DNA of 50,355 nucleotides, taken from positions 1 to 50,355 of the forward strand of contig WFXU01000076.1 of NCBI GenBank assembly GCA_015490455.1, given 5' to 3'. Below the pieces are notes generated by a model. That model saw only the letters and a list, made by a program, of their open reading frames with translations, was not told the origin of the DNA and ran no database searches. Source of the stretch: Hyphomicrobiales bacterium (lineage in GTDB: Bacteria; Pseudomonadota; Alphaproteobacteria; Rhizobiales; Devosiaceae). Position 1 is the first letter of the stretch. Each line of letters begins with the position of its first letter. Below are positions 40,796 through 50,034 of this stretch, one piece after another. The translations under genes and the position numbers were made by a program.

Positions 40796-41764
40796 ATGTT
40801 TAACAGGCTCAAAAAAATAGTTATTTTTATTCTACTAGGCCTAATGGCAGGCCCAATTGCGGCCGCCCCCATTCTAAAACCATCGGTTGAGGTTTCTTCT
40901 TTGATAGTAACCGTTGGGGACATGTTTGATAATGCAGGATTAAGTGCTGAAAGGGCACTATTTCGCGCCCCTGCTCCCGGTACAAGAGGAGTGGTCAGCA
41001 TTGGCGCAATTCGCATGGCAGCGGCAAAAATTGGTATTAAAAATTTTGATGATAGAGGCTTAAGCCAGGTTAGTGTTTATCGCAGGGGAATAATTTTTAC
41101 CGAGCAGGATATTGCCAATATAATAGATGAGGAACTAAAAAAACGCGGCATTATTAGTGAGAAAATTATTGCGCAAATTAATTTTTCGCACAAAATTGAC
41201 AAGATTTATGCCGAATTATCCCCTTCACCAATTGAACTATCGGAATTAAAATATTACCCAAGGGCTCAATCTTTCAAAGCACAAATTAAAATTGCCGGAA
41301 AAGATGAGTTACGCGAAATTAGCGGCACGCTAAATATGATGATTAACGTGCCTCATCTAATAAATTCGCTCAAAAAGGGTGATATAATTTCAGAAAATGA
41401 TATAGAAATGCGTCCGGTAGATCTGCGTTTTGCGCAAAGTTCCGATCTGGCCATAAAGACACAAATTATCGGCAAACAATTACGCCGCTCAACTAATAAG
41501 GGCATGGCGCTCCGCTCCAGCGATATTATGGAGCCAGAACTTATTAAGCGCTCTGAAATGGTAACTCTTTATTACCGTAAAGGCCCCCTTACTCTCAGCG
41601 TGAAGGGACAAGCACTGAACTCAGCCCCAAAAGGTGGGGTTGTATCAGTATTAAATCTCTCATCTAAAAATATCGTGCAGGGAATTGCTCTGGCTGATGG
41701 CGCGGTGATAGTGCCACACGAAAATTCCAATAAATTAAATATTGCAAATATTAAGGTTAGATAA
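40796..41764 (+). CDS. flgA: P-ring assembly chaperone FlgA
   Basis: Periplasmic chaperone for FlgI polymerisation into the P ring. It has a signal peptide (about residues 1-23, ending 'GPIAAA') and a C-terminal SAF/ChapFlgA domain ('NSLKKGDIISENDIEMRPVD', 'KQLRRSTNKGMALRSSDI', 'VTLYYRKGPLTLSVKGQAL'). At 322 residues it is the long alphaproteobacterial form. flgI itself is not next to it. The following flgH starts immediately after its stop. Confidence 0.9.
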   Translation: MFNRLKKIVIFILLGLMAGPIAAAPILKPSVEVSSLIVTVGDMFDNAGLSAERALFRAPAPGTRGVVSIGAIRMAAAKIGIKNFDDRGLSQVSVYRRGIIFTEQDIANIIDEELKKRGIISEKIIAQINFSHKIDKIYAELSPSPIELSELKYYPRAQSFKAQIKIAGKDELREISGTLNMMINVPHLINSLKKGDIISENDIEMRPVDLRFAQSSDLAIKTQIIGKQLRRSTNKGMALRSSDIMEPELIKRSEMVTLYYRKGPLTLSVKGQALNSAPKGGVVSVLNLSSKNIVQGIALADGAVIVPHENSNKLNIANIKVR

Positions 41765-42505
41765 ATGCTTAAAAATATCTGTAAACTAATATTAATCTCA
41801 TCTTTGGCGGCATCAATATCCGCCTGCACAATGACAGATCGCTTGGCATCTGTTGGCAAAGCACCAACCCTAACCGCTATTGCCGATCCGACCGCGCAGG
41901 CTGGATATAAACCTGTAAGAATGCCAATGCCAGAAGCCAGCGCCGTTTCCTATCAGCCAAATTCCCTTTTCCGCTCTAACGCTAAGGGCTTTTTCAAAGA
42001 TCAAAGAGCGCATCGGGTTGGTGATATTTTGACCGTTTTGGTAACAATTTCTGATAAGGCGCAAATCGCGAATAAGACAAATCGCAATCGCACTTCTACC
42101 AATAGCGCGGGACTTGGCGGAATATTCGGAACTGCAATCACGGCTGTTGCCCCTTCCGTTCCGGTTTCAAGCGTGATTGACACAAAGAGCGGTGTTAAAG
42201 ATGAGGGTGATGGTTCGGTCAATCGCTCAGAAAAACTTGAAACCCGTGTTGCCGCAGTAATTACGCAAATTTTACCCAATGGGAATTTGGTTATTGAAGG
42301 GCGACAAGAAGTGCGAGTTAATTTTGAGGTGCGAGAACTAATAGTTGCCGGCATAATCAGACCGGAAGATGTGGGAGCGGATAATACTATTTTATCATCT
42401 AAAATAGCCGAAGCCAGAATTTCCTACGGTGGGCGCGGACAAATAAGCGATGTGCAACAACCAAGATATGGATCACAGATTTTAGATGCAATATTACCCT
42501 TCTAA
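41765..42505 (+). CDS. flgH: Flagellar L-ring lipoprotein FlgH
   Basis: Outer-membrane L-ring subunit of 246 residues. A lipoprotein signal ends at Cys21 (lipobox SISAC). Family segments: 'FFKDQRAHRVGDILTVLVTI' and 'EVRVNFEVRELIVAGIIRPE', ending 'PRYGSQILDAILPF'. Start codon directly follows the flgA stop. Last gene of the operon; a hairpin terminator follows. Confidence 0.95.
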   Translation: MLKNICKLILISSLAASISACTMTDRLASVGKAPTLTAIADPTAQAGYKPVRMPMPEASAVSYQPNSLFRSNAKGFFKDQRAHRVGDILTVLVTISDKAQIANKTNRNRTSTNSAGLGGIFGTAITAVAPSVPVSSVIDTKSGVKDEGDGSVNRSEKLETRVAAVITQILPNGNLVIEGRQEVRVNFEVRELIVAGIIRPEDVGADNTILSSKIAEARISYGGRGQISDVQQPRYGSQILDAILPF

Positions 42506-42514
42506 AGCGAGTTT

Positions 42515-42545
42515 GGCAGAAAATCGCAATTTCTGCCTATCTTTC
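42515..42545 (+). terminator. Terminator hairpin after flgH
   Basis: GGCAGAAA (42515-42522) and TTTCTGCC (42530-42537) form an 8-bp perfect stem ten bases after the flgH stop, followed by a short T-containing tail. It is the first of four consecutive stem-loops before dksA. Confidence 0.55.
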
Positions 42546-42550
42546 CCCGT

Positions 42551-42604
42551 CATTATTCGCAAAAAAATTAGCGAATAATGTCACCTTAAGCCTAAAAGGC
42601 TTAA
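42551..42604. repeat. Two inverted repeats between flgH and dksA
   Basis: CATTATTCGC/GCGAATAATG (42551-42580) is a perfect 10-bp inverted repeat with a 10-nt loop. TTAAGCCT/AGGCTTAA (42586-42604) is a perfect 8-bp one with a 3-nt loop. Neither ends in a T-run. They may be protein-binding palindromes or RNA structures. Confidence 0.45.
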
Positions 42605-42608
42605 ATTA

Positions 42609-42645
42609 GGGCGCGGTTTTCCCGTATGGCCGCGCCCTTTTCTTT
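42609..42645 (+). terminator. Strong intrinsic terminator before dksA
   Basis: GGGCGCGG (42609-42616) pairs with CCGCGCCC (42630-42637) across a 13-nt loop and is followed by TTTTCTTT. This is the strongest terminator between flgH and dksA and isolates dksA from the flagellar operon. Confidence 0.75.
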
Positions 42646-42741
42646 AGTAAATTGATAATTATTTTACTGGCAAGCACTTGCTCTTATTAAAAAGCGCTAC
42701 TATAAGAGCGCCATCTTATGGGGACAAATAGAGGTTGGACT

Positions 42742-43161
42742 ATGGATAAGAAACTTGTTGAAGAAGGCTATGTTCCTTCAGAAGATGAGCCATTTATGAA
42801 TGAGCGCCAGCGCGCCTATTTTTTGCAAAAACTTCTTAGCTGGAAAGAGGAGATTTTGCGCGATAGTCGCGAAACGGTTGAACATTTGCAAGAAGAAAGC
42901 CTAAACCACCCCGATGCGGTAGATCGCGCTTCAAGTGAGAGCGATAAATCATTGGAATTAAGAACACGCGATAGGCAAAGAAAATTAATTGCCAAAATTG
43001 ACGCGGCCATTAAACGAATTGAAGATGGAACATATGGCTATTGCGAAGAAACGGGTGATCCGATTAGCCTAAAGCGCCTTGAGGCGCGTCCCATTGCCAC
43101 ATTGTCGCTTGAAGCACAGGAAATGCACGAAAGACGCGAAAAAATTTATCGCGATGACTAA
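42742..43161 (+). CDS. dksA: RNA polymerase-binding protein DksA
   Basis: Binds the RNA polymerase secondary channel and works with ppGpp in the stringent response. The coiled-coil part ('EEILRDSRETVEHLQEESL') and the globular part ('IEDGTYGYCEETGDPISLKR') are evident. Only one of the four zinc cysteines of E. coli DksA remains in this segment, as is usual for the alphaproteobacterial form ('LEARPIATLSLEAQEMHERR'). I chose ATG at 42742, giving 139 residues; an upstream ATG at 42718 lacks a good ribosome site. flgH followed by dksA is conserved in alphaproteobacteria. Confidence 0.92.
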   Translation: MDKKLVEEGYVPSEDEPFMNERQRAYFLQKLLSWKEEILRDSRETVEHLQEESLNHPDAVDRASSESDKSLELRTRDRQRKLIAKIDAAIKRIEDGTYGYCEETGDPISLKRLEARPIATLSLEAQEMHERREKIYRDD

Positions 43162-43248
43162 GGCATTTCCTGGCAAAGCAGAAATATAAGATGTTTTTAA
43201 GGCTAACTGAGCTTAGAAATAATTATAAAATTGCCATTTTGTTAGAAA

Positions 43249-43713
43249 TTATACGGGCAGAATATCGCCCTCCTTTAAGGTTCTAATTCGCAAATTTGAG
43301 TGAATTTGTGATACGCCTGGCAGGCGTGTAATCAGCATTTTATGCAATCTTTCAAAATCTTCCTGATCGCGACATATTAGCTGTAGTAAAAAATCTGCGT
43401 GCCCAGCCATCAAATAGCAAGATAAGACTTCCGGAACATTTGCTATGGCTTTTTCAAATTTCTTAAGCGCCTCTTCACTTTGCGAGGTAAGAGAAATCTG
43501 AATAAAGAACATCATTTGAAAACCCAATTTTCTACTATCAAGAACAGCCTTATAATTCTTAATAAGGCCTTGTTCTTCCATAGTCTTAATCCGGCGATGA
43601 CAGGCAGAACCGCTCAGTCCAATCTTTTCACCCAATTCATGCACCGAAATATTACTGTTAATTTGTATTTCTCTTAGAATTTTCCTATCAATATTATCAA
43701 TTTGCAACTTCAT
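43249..43713 (-). CDS. Lrp/AsnC-family transcriptional regulator
   Basis: A 154-residue regulator. The N-terminal winged helix-turn-helix ('IDRKILREIQINSNISVHEL', 'GLSGSACHRRIKTMEEQGLI') is followed by the ligand-binding RAM domain ('SCYLMAGHADFLLQLICRDQ'). The effector is probably an amino acid, but no target can be named. It is transcribed away from the GGDEF gene; a 496-bp intergenic region with strong secondary structure separates their starts. Confidence 0.9.
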   Translation of the reverse strand: MKLQIDNIDRKILREIQINSNISVHELGEKIGLSGSACHRRIKTMEEQGLIKNYKAVLDSRKLGFQMMFFIQISLTSQSEEALKKFEKAIANVPEVLSCYLMAGHADFLLQLICRDQEDFERLHKMLITRLPGVSQIHSNLRIRTLKEGDILPV

Positions 43714-44209
43714 TTATTTTCTCGCTACTCTTTTGAGATATTTTCCTAAATTTTATTTAGAGAGAGTCTAAATTTAAGAAAAAATCCCATCAAAATTAAC
43801 TATAATGGTAATCGTTGATTCATTCAACATTGTCCTATTGAAGTTGACAAACAAACTTATTATATAAGAATTGCTTTAGGAAATTGTGACAAGAATAATA
43901 ATAATAATGGGCACAGTTTGATGTTTATTGGTCTTTTATAAAATCAGAATTCAAGAATAGAACGTGGCCTTCGCGTCCTCGGCCGCGTTCTTAGAGGAAG
44001 GACATCAGGCACGCAAAGGCATGCCTCTATTCCCAAATGTCCTTCCTCGCCCTCGCAAAATTCTCCCGCTTAAATATTATCTAACTTTCCTAACTATCTA
44101 TATTTGCTAGTAATTTATTAACCATCAGAATAATTTTCCTGAAAACCAAAAGATTTATTTACGTAATTCGCCCTAATCTAGGCTCGGGAATAATTTTTGG
44201 GTATGGTTC
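43714..44209. other. Intergenic region between lrp-like gene and GGDEF gene
   Basis: A 496-bp stretch without a supported protein gene. It contains a GTTGA/TCAAC palindrome at 43814-43828, a TTGACA near 43844, and the two strong stem-loops described separately (43959-44048). The last 150 bp before the GGDEF gene are plain AT-rich DNA. No attachment site or tRNA was seen. Confidence 0.5.
43959..44048 (+). ncRNA. Candidate structured RNA with two strong hairpins
   Basis: Stem 1: 43959-43969 pairs with 43981-43991 over 11 positions, including one U-G pair that is a proper pair only on the plus strand. Stem 2: GAGGAAGGACAT (43994-44005) pairs perfectly with ATGTCCTTCCTC (44037-44048), with an inner AGGCA/TGCCT stem. 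The element is G+C-rich inside AT-rich DNA and has no downstream T-run. It could be a small RNA, a leader of the downstream GGDEF gene, or a mobile palindromic repeat. No known family is claimed. Confidence 0.45.
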
Positions 44210-46471
44210 ATGGAAACATTATCAGCAAAAGAAAGTTGGCGCTTTTCCTATAGGGTCCTCCTGCCAGTAATTTTAGCAGTCATTATAACCGTTGGTCTAA
44301 TTGCATCCTTTATATTTTGGACAGTGCAACAAAATGATGAAGCATCTGTTTCTAGGCAAATAAAGCTGGTTTCACATATTTTAGAGCAACAAAAGGAGCT
44401 AATAAGAAATGAGCAAGAAGACGTTGCTGCCTGGGATAGAGCAGTTGACGCAGTGCAATATGGGCTAGACCTTGAATGGATAGATGAAAATCTTGGCAAG
44501 GGCATGTATGAATATTTCGGGCATGATCGAGCATTTTTGTTAGACCCAAACCTGCAGCCTGTCTATGCAATGAAAGATGGCAAATCCGTTGATCCATCTT
44601 TATTTGAGAAGTCACGAAAACAATTAGAGCCTATAACATTGCGCCTTAAGGAAGTAAATTGGCAAGGCGCATTTGACGCATATACTTACGGACATATGGA
44701 TAAAGTGCCCAACATTGTTGATATAGCCATAATTGAGGGCAAGCCGGCTATTATTAGTCAAATGCCGGTAATTTCAAATAAATCGGTCAGGGGACAATCT
44801 GCCAGTAAGGCCTATATTCATGTAGTTGCCGAATTTCTTGACGACGCCTTAGCCTTAGAAATTTACGAATTATTATTGCTAAAGGGCGGATATTTTACTG
44901 TGAATCCCAATATAACAGAAGAAGAAGTAAAGTTAGAAATTAAAAACCAGGCCGGAGAAGTAATAACAAATTTTGTATTTCAGCCAGATCGACCTGGTGC
45001 GGATATAATTTTAGAAGTCGCCCCCATTCTTATCGGTGTTGCAGCTATGGCTGGTTTAATTATAACTATATTGCTGCTACGTTTACGCCAATCCACCGCT
45101 AAATTAGAGCGTGAACGCGCCCAAGCCCAGCATTTAGCCTATCATGATGCCCTTACCGGTTTGGGAAACAGGGCTAAATTTGAAATTGCATTGGTTGAAG
45201 CAATAAAGAACATAAAAAATGCAAATGACCAAGTCGCCTTATTAATTTTAGATCTAGACCGTTTTAAACTTGTCAATGACACTTTGGGGCACCAGGCAGG
45301 AGATGAACTTATTCGCGAAGTTGCCAACCGTTTGCAACCGCTTGTGCGCTCTTCTGACGTTATAACAAGATTGGGTGGAGATGAATTTGCTATTATTATA
45401 AGATCTGTGAGTTCGGTAAATGACATAGAAGCCGTAACTAACCGCATGGTTGAAGCAATTCGTAAACCCTTTAATTTAGAGGCAGGTCAAGCCTTTGTCG
45501 GTGTATCCATTGGGGTGTCAATAGCAAAAGACCAATATTGTTGCGGTGAAGAATTAACCCGACAGGCTGATATTGCCCTTTATGCCGCAAAAGAAAATGG
45601 GCGCAACCAATATAAAATTTATGAAACCGGCATGAATGATATAGTTCAGCATAGGCAAACTATTGAAACCGAATTAAGAAAAGCGCTGGTTGATAAAAAC
45701 CAATTACGAGTGGTGTTTGACCATTTAGTAAGAAAGAATGGCACAGAAATTATCGGCGTTGAAGCGAAAATAGAATGGCAGCATCCCAAATTGGGGATTA
45801 TAGATCCGGAAATATTTTTACCAATTGCCGAAACATGCGGACTTATAGAAGTTGTAGGTGAATTTTTACTAAGCTGGGCTTGCAAAGCAGGGGCCAAAAC
45901 ACCCGGTCAGATAATGGCGGTAAGAATATTCTCAGCTCAACTATCAAATCCAAAATTTCCGGAAAAACTTTTTTCAATCATTGAAAAAACAGGAATAAAG
46001 CCAAATGATCTGGAGCTGGAAATTGATGAAAAAACCCTTACAAGTGCAGATAATATTGCCAAAAATAATTTACGATATTGTAGAGAAAAACATATACGTA
46101 TCTCTTTGGGTGATTTTGGCACTGGCTTTACATCACTTAGATTATTACAGCAATTTCAAGTGGATAGGATAAAGATTTCCCGCTCATTCATAGCTGAATT
46201 AGCTCAATCTCCAGATCCAGAAGCCATTACTCACGCTGTTGTGTGGTTAGCGCGCGCAATTGGCGTTGAGGTGACCGCCGATGGTGTTGACAGTGTTGAA
46301 CAAAAGGACTTCCTTGCGCGAATGGGTTGTATGAGCTTTCAAGGCAAATTATTTTCCCTTTCTTCTCAAGCCGAATGGATAGAAATGGTGATAAATAATG
46401 CACAACAAAGCGAACAAAATCAGTCAAGTGAAATGTCTGATGAAATAGAGGTTTGGGACGATGCTGTTTAA
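44210..46471 (+). CDS. Membrane diguanylate cyclase with degenerate EAL domain
   Basis: A 753-residue c-di-GMP protein. TM helices at about 14-36 and 265-287 flank a periplasmic CHASE4-type sensor ('EQEDVAAWDRAVDAVQYGLD'). The GGDEF domain is intact: 'RLGGDEFAII' near residue 387 with an RxxD inhibitory site (RSSD) upstream. The EAL domain is degenerate: EAL reads EAK, the DDFGTG segment reads GDFGTG and KIDxxF reads KISRSF, so metal-binding acids are lost. It is expected to make c-di-GMP but not hydrolyse it; the EAL part may bind c-di-GMP or GTP. It is a single gene. Confidence 0.88.
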   Translation: METLSAKESWRFSYRVLLPVILAVIITVGLIASFIFWTVQQNDEASVSRQIKLVSHILEQQKELIRNEQEDVAAWDRAVDAVQYGLDLEWIDENLGKGMYEYFGHDRAFLLDPNLQPVYAMKDGKSVDPSLFEKSRKQLEPITLRLKEVNWQGAFDAYTYGHMDKVPNIVDIAIIEGKPAIISQMPVISNKSVRGQSASKAYIHVVAEFLDDALALEIYELLLLKGGYFTVNPNITEEEVKLEIKNQAGEVITNFVFQPDRPGADIILEVAPILIGVAAMAGLIITILLLRLRQSTAKLERERAQAQHLAYHDALTGLGNRAKFEIALVEAIKNIKNANDQVALLILDLDRFKLVNDTLGHQAGDELIREVANRLQPLVRSSDVITRLGGDEFAIIIRSVSSVNDIEAVTNRMVEAIRKPFNLEAGQAFVGVSIGVSIAKDQYCCGEELTRQADIALYAAKENGRNQYKIYETGMNDIVQHRQTIETELRKALVDKNQLRVVFDHLVRKNGTEIIGVEAKIEWQHPKLGIIDPEIFLPIAETCGLIEVVGEFLLSWACKAGAKTPGQIMAVRIFSAQLSNPKFPEKLFSIIEKTGIKPNDLELEIDEKTLTSADNIAKNNLRYCREKHIRISLGDFGTGFTSLRLLQQFQVDRIKISRSFIAELAQSPDPEAITHAVVWLARAIGVEVTADGVDSVEQKDFLARMGCMSFQGKLFSLSSQAEWIEMVINNAQQSEQNQSSEMSDEIEVWDDAV

Positions 46472-46550
46472 TGGTTTTTAATTTTCCACTTGACCTAATA
46501 AAAATAGGCTTTCATTCTCTGCTAATTATTGGCAGGTGAATAGATAGATT

Positions 46551-48260
46551 ATGACGTCAAAAGCAGATTTAGTTAAAATGATAATGACTGCAAAGGGCGA
46601 AGAAAAAGCCGATCTGGTCATTAAAAATGTAAAAATTTTAGATATTATTAGCGGCGCAATAGCGCCATCTGATATTGCCATTTGCAAAGATAGAATTGTT
46701 GGCACACATGCTACATATTCGGGCAATAAAGAAATTGATGGCACTAATTTATTTGCCGTTCCGGGTTTTATTGATACGCATTTACATATTGAATCTTCTC
46801 TTGTTACACCGTTAGAATTTGATAGATGCGTATTGCCCTATGGAGTAACAACCATAATTTGCGATCCACATGAAATAGCAAATGTCATAGGCGTTAAGGG
46901 AATAAAATATTTTCTGGATAGTGCGCAAGAAGCTATTATGGATATTCGCGTTAATCTTTCTTCCTGTGTTCCCGCTACTAAATTTGAAACTTCCGGCGCC
47001 TCCCTTTCCCTTGAAGATATTATACCCTTTATGCAGCATGAAAAAGTTATCGGTTTAGCCGAAATGATGAATTTTCCCGGCGTGCTAAATTGTGATTCGG
47101 AGATTTTAGAAAAATTACAAAAATTTCAAAATATTCATATTGATGGGCATGCTCCGCTTTTATCAGGCAAATCTCTTAATGCTTATATGGCAGCAAAAAT
47201 CCACACAGATCACGAAGCTACCAGCGCAAAAGAAGCGCGCGAAAAATTGCAAAAAGGAATGAATATTCTTATTCGTGAGGGCTCTGTTTCTAAAGATTTA
47301 GACGCTCTGGCTGAAATTTTAGATGAAAATACATCCAGCTTTTTAGCCCTTTGCACTGACGATAGAAACCCCTTAGACATCGCCAAAGAAGGTCATCTTG
47401 ATGGTCTTATCAGAAGGCTAATTGCCAAAGGTTGCCCGCTTCATCATGTTTATCGCGTCGCTTCTTTTAGCGCGGCCAGAATTTTTGGACTAAAAGATAG
47501 GGGAATTATCGGGCCTGGCTATAGGGCTGACATTGTTTTACTGAAAAATTTACAAAATTGCGAAGTTAGCCATGTAATATCAGCCGGCAGGCTGGTTACT
47601 GATGAATTATTTAAGAAGCGAAAAAAAATTACACCTGTTGGTTTTTCATCGGTAAAATCAAGACCTCTAAAGGGGGAAGATTTTATTTGCAAAGCCAAGA
47701 AAGGAGAAAATCTTACTCCCGTTATAGGCATTAAAAAGGGTTTAATTATTACATTTCGGAAAGAGGCAAGTTTAGAGCAAGATGAAAATGGTCTAAAGGC
47801 AGATATTAAACAGGATGTAATAAAGCTGGCAATTATTGAAAGACATGGCAAAAATGGCAATATTGCTCGTTCTTTTGTGAATGGATTTGGCCTGGAAAAG
47901 GGGGCGATAGCTTCCTCTGTCGGTCATGATAGCCATAATATTACGGTGATTGGCGCCAGTGATGAGGATATGGCTATTGCGGTTAATAGGGTAATAGAGA
48001 TGGATGGTGGTTTTGCTGTGGCAATGAATGGAAAGGTAAGCGCAAGCCTTGCTTTGCCCATTGCTGGTTTAATGAGTGAGAAACCATTTGAAATAATCGC
48101 CAAAGATTTAGATATTTTACATCAAAAGGCCAAACAGCTTGGTTGCGTGCTTGATGAGCCTTTTTTGCAACTTTCCTTTTTGGCTTTGCCCGTAATTCCC
48201 CACCTTAAAATGACCGATTATGGCCTTTTTGACGTTGATAGGCTTGACTTTATTTCCTAA
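46551..48260 (+). CDS. ade: Adenine deaminase
   Basis: Converts adenine to hypoxanthine and ammonia in purine salvage. It is a 569-residue amidohydrolase with the metal-binding 'GFIDTHLHIESSLVTPLEFD' segment, 'IDGHAPLLSGKSLNAYMAA' and 'CTDDRNPLDIAKEGHLDGLI'. The C-terminal domain ('NPS'-independent 'GHDSHNITVIGASDEDMAIA') is typical of the Ade family. Length and motifs are complete. No purine riboswitch is visible in the 79-bp upstream gap. Confidence 0.93.
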   Translation: MTSKADLVKMIMTAKGEEKADLVIKNVKILDIISGAIAPSDIAICKDRIVGTHATYSGNKEIDGTNLFAVPGFIDTHLHIESSLVTPLEFDRCVLPYGVTTIICDPHEIANVIGVKGIKYFLDSAQEAIMDIRVNLSSCVPATKFETSGASLSLEDIIPFMQHEKVIGLAEMMNFPGVLNCDSEILEKLQKFQNIHIDGHAPLLSGKSLNAYMAAKIHTDHEATSAKEAREKLQKGMNILIREGSVSKDLDALAEILDENTSSFLALCTDDRNPLDIAKEGHLDGLIRRLIAKGCPLHHVYRVASFSAARIFGLKDRGIIGPGYRADIVLLKNLQNCEVSHVISAGRLVTDELFKKRKKITPVGFSSVKSRPLKGEDFICKAKKGENLTPVIGIKKGLIITFRKEASLEQDENGLKADIKQDVIKLAIIERHGKNGNIARSFVNGFGLEKGAIASSVGHDSHNITVIGASDEDMAIAVNRVIEMDGGFAVAMNGKVSASLALPIAGLMSEKPFEIIAKDLDILHQKAKQLGCVLDEPFLQLSFLALPVIPHLKMTDYGLFDVDRLDFIS

Positions 48261-48300
48261 CCATCTTTAGTTTGCTCTCAAGGGGAGGAAATGGTAATAA

Positions 48301-50034
48301 ATGAGTTTTAGTTCTTTTATTTTGGCGCGCCGCCTAAAATTAGCAAAGGCGAGCCATAAGGTTAAGATTTCTCGCAATAATATTATAAAAACGAGAGACG
48401 GAATATCTTTATTAACCGATATTTATTTTCCGCAAGGGGAAGAAAATTTCCCTACCATTCTTATTCGCACCCCATATTTACGCAAAGCCTTCGCTAATTT
48501 TGCATCACTTTATGCTGAAAGGGGATTTATTGTTGTTTTGCAGGCCACGCGCGGCACAGATGGATCGGGGGGAAATATTGACCCGCTGATAAATGAGCGT
48601 GATGATGGTTTGGCAACACTTGAATGGATAAAAAAACAAAAATGGTTTGATGGACGATTAGGTATGACGGGACCATCTTATCTGGGTTATGTGCAATGGG
48701 CAATATGTGATAAATTACCAAAAAATTCTGCCCTTAGCATACAAATTGCTACGAGCAATTATCGACAGACCCTTTTCCCGCAAGGGGCTGTTAATCTACA
48801 ATTATGGCTTTCCTGGATGCAATTAATCAGGGCTTTACAAAATTCTCCTTTAATTTTTGCCATTCGCGCACTATTGGGTCTGGTAGAAAAAAGAACCGAA
48901 AAAGCAGCCCTTACCATACCCCTAATTGAAGCGGACAAAATAGCAACCGGGAAAGAAATATCTTTCTGGCGCAAATGGATAGATGAAGATATTAATTCTA
49001 AAGATCATTGGCAAAATATAACCCACACAAAGCGAATAGGTAAAAATACCCCACCCGTATTTTTAATTTCCGGCTGGTATGATTTTATGATTGATGAACT
49101 AATAAGTGACTATCAGCGTTTACTGCTAAAGGGACAAAAGCCTTATTTAACCATTGGCTCATGGTTTCATATGTCCCCTGCCCTGTTTGATGAAGCGGCG
49201 CGCTCAACAATTTTCTGGATGCAGGCACAATTAAAAAATAATAAGGTAAATTTACGGGAAAAACCGGTAAGAATTTTTATTTCTGGCCTTAATAAGTGGT
49301 ATGAATTTGATATTTTTCCACCCAAACCGATAAATATGCATAAATTATTCCTAACTAAAATTGAGCAAAATGAGCAAATGGAGATAGAAAGAAAAAAATT
49401 AAAAATAGCGCCCAACAAGCAGAAAAACATGATAAATTCAGCAGGAAAATTGAGTATTCATGCTGCTCAAAATAATTCAGAACCAACAATTTACCGCTAT
49501 GATCCCAATAATCCCACACCCAATTTGGGCGGAGCAATTTTCGCCTTTAGCGGGGCGGGGGCAAGAAATAATAGATCATTAGAAACACGCAAAGATGTCA
49601 TTTATTTCACCAGTGAAAAATTAGAAAAGGCAATAATTATTTTAGGCCAAGTTAGGGTTAAATTATTTGCCCGCTCTAATCTAGAAAATACCGATTTTTT
49701 CGTTCGTCTGTGTGATGTTGATAAGGCTGGACGTTCAATAAATATTTGTGATGGTTTTGTGCGTATTACTGCGCAAACTCATCAAAAAAATAAGGATAAT
49801 ATTTGGGAGATAAATATAAATTTACACCATCAAGCGCATCAATTTAAGAAGGGACACAGATTGCGCTTATTAATTGCCTCTGGCGCCACTCCAAAATATT
49901 CACGTAATCCCGGAACGAAAGATTTTTTGCTTAATTCAGCAAAAATGCTGGTGGCTAACCAAGAAATTTTTCATAATAAAAATTACCCAAGTTCAATAAT
50001 CCTACCAGTTTTTGAATTGGACAATCAAGCCTAA
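48301..50034 (+). CDS. CocE/NonD-family hydrolase (X-Pro dipeptidyl-peptidase-like)
   Basis: A 577-residue alpha/beta-hydrolase. The nucleophile is Ser126 in GPSYLGY; Asp in 'WYDFMIDE' (about residue 262) and His in 'WFHMSP' (about 292) are likely triad members. The C-terminal jelly-roll domain ('RVKLFARSNLENTDFFVRLC', 'QFKKGHRLRLLIASGATPKY') is the other family hallmark. Substrates in this family include X-Pro peptides, cocaine, glutaryl-7-ACA and ester antibiotics, so specificity is unknown. There is no signal peptide. It starts 40 bp after ade. Confidence 0.85.
   Translation: MSFSSFILARRLKLAKASHKVKISRNNIIKTRDGISLLTDIYFPQGEENFPTILIRTPYLRKAFANFASLYAERGFIVVLQATRGTDGSGGNIDPLINERDDGLATLEWIKKQKWFDGRLGMTGPSYLGYVQWAICDKLPKNSALSIQIATSNYRQTLFPQGAVNLQLWLSWMQLIRALQNSPLIFAIRALLGLVEKRTEKAALTIPLIEADKIATGKEISFWRKWIDEDINSKDHWQNITHTKRIGKNTPPVFLISGWYDFMIDELISDYQRLLLKGQKPYLTIGSWFHMSPALFDEAARSTIFWMQAQLKNNKVNLREKPVRIFISGLNKWYEFDIFPPKPINMHKLFLTKIEQNEQMEIERKKLKIAPNKQKNMINSAGKLSIHAAQNNSEPTIYRYDPNNPTPNLGGAIFAFSGAGARNNRSLETRKDVIYFTSEKLEKAIIILGQVRVKLFARSNLENTDFFVRLCDVDKAGRSINICDGFVRITAQTHQKNKDNIWEININLHHQAHQFKKGHRLRLLIASGATPKYSRNPGTKDFLLNSAKMLVANQEIFHNKNYPSSIILPVFELDNQA

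Noticed and set aside
44006-44030. GEMM-type c-di-GMP riboswitch before the GGDEF gene
   Set aside because: The segment ACGCAAAG recalls part of the GEMM consensus, but the conserved CAGGGCAAACC part is missing. A covariance search would settle it.
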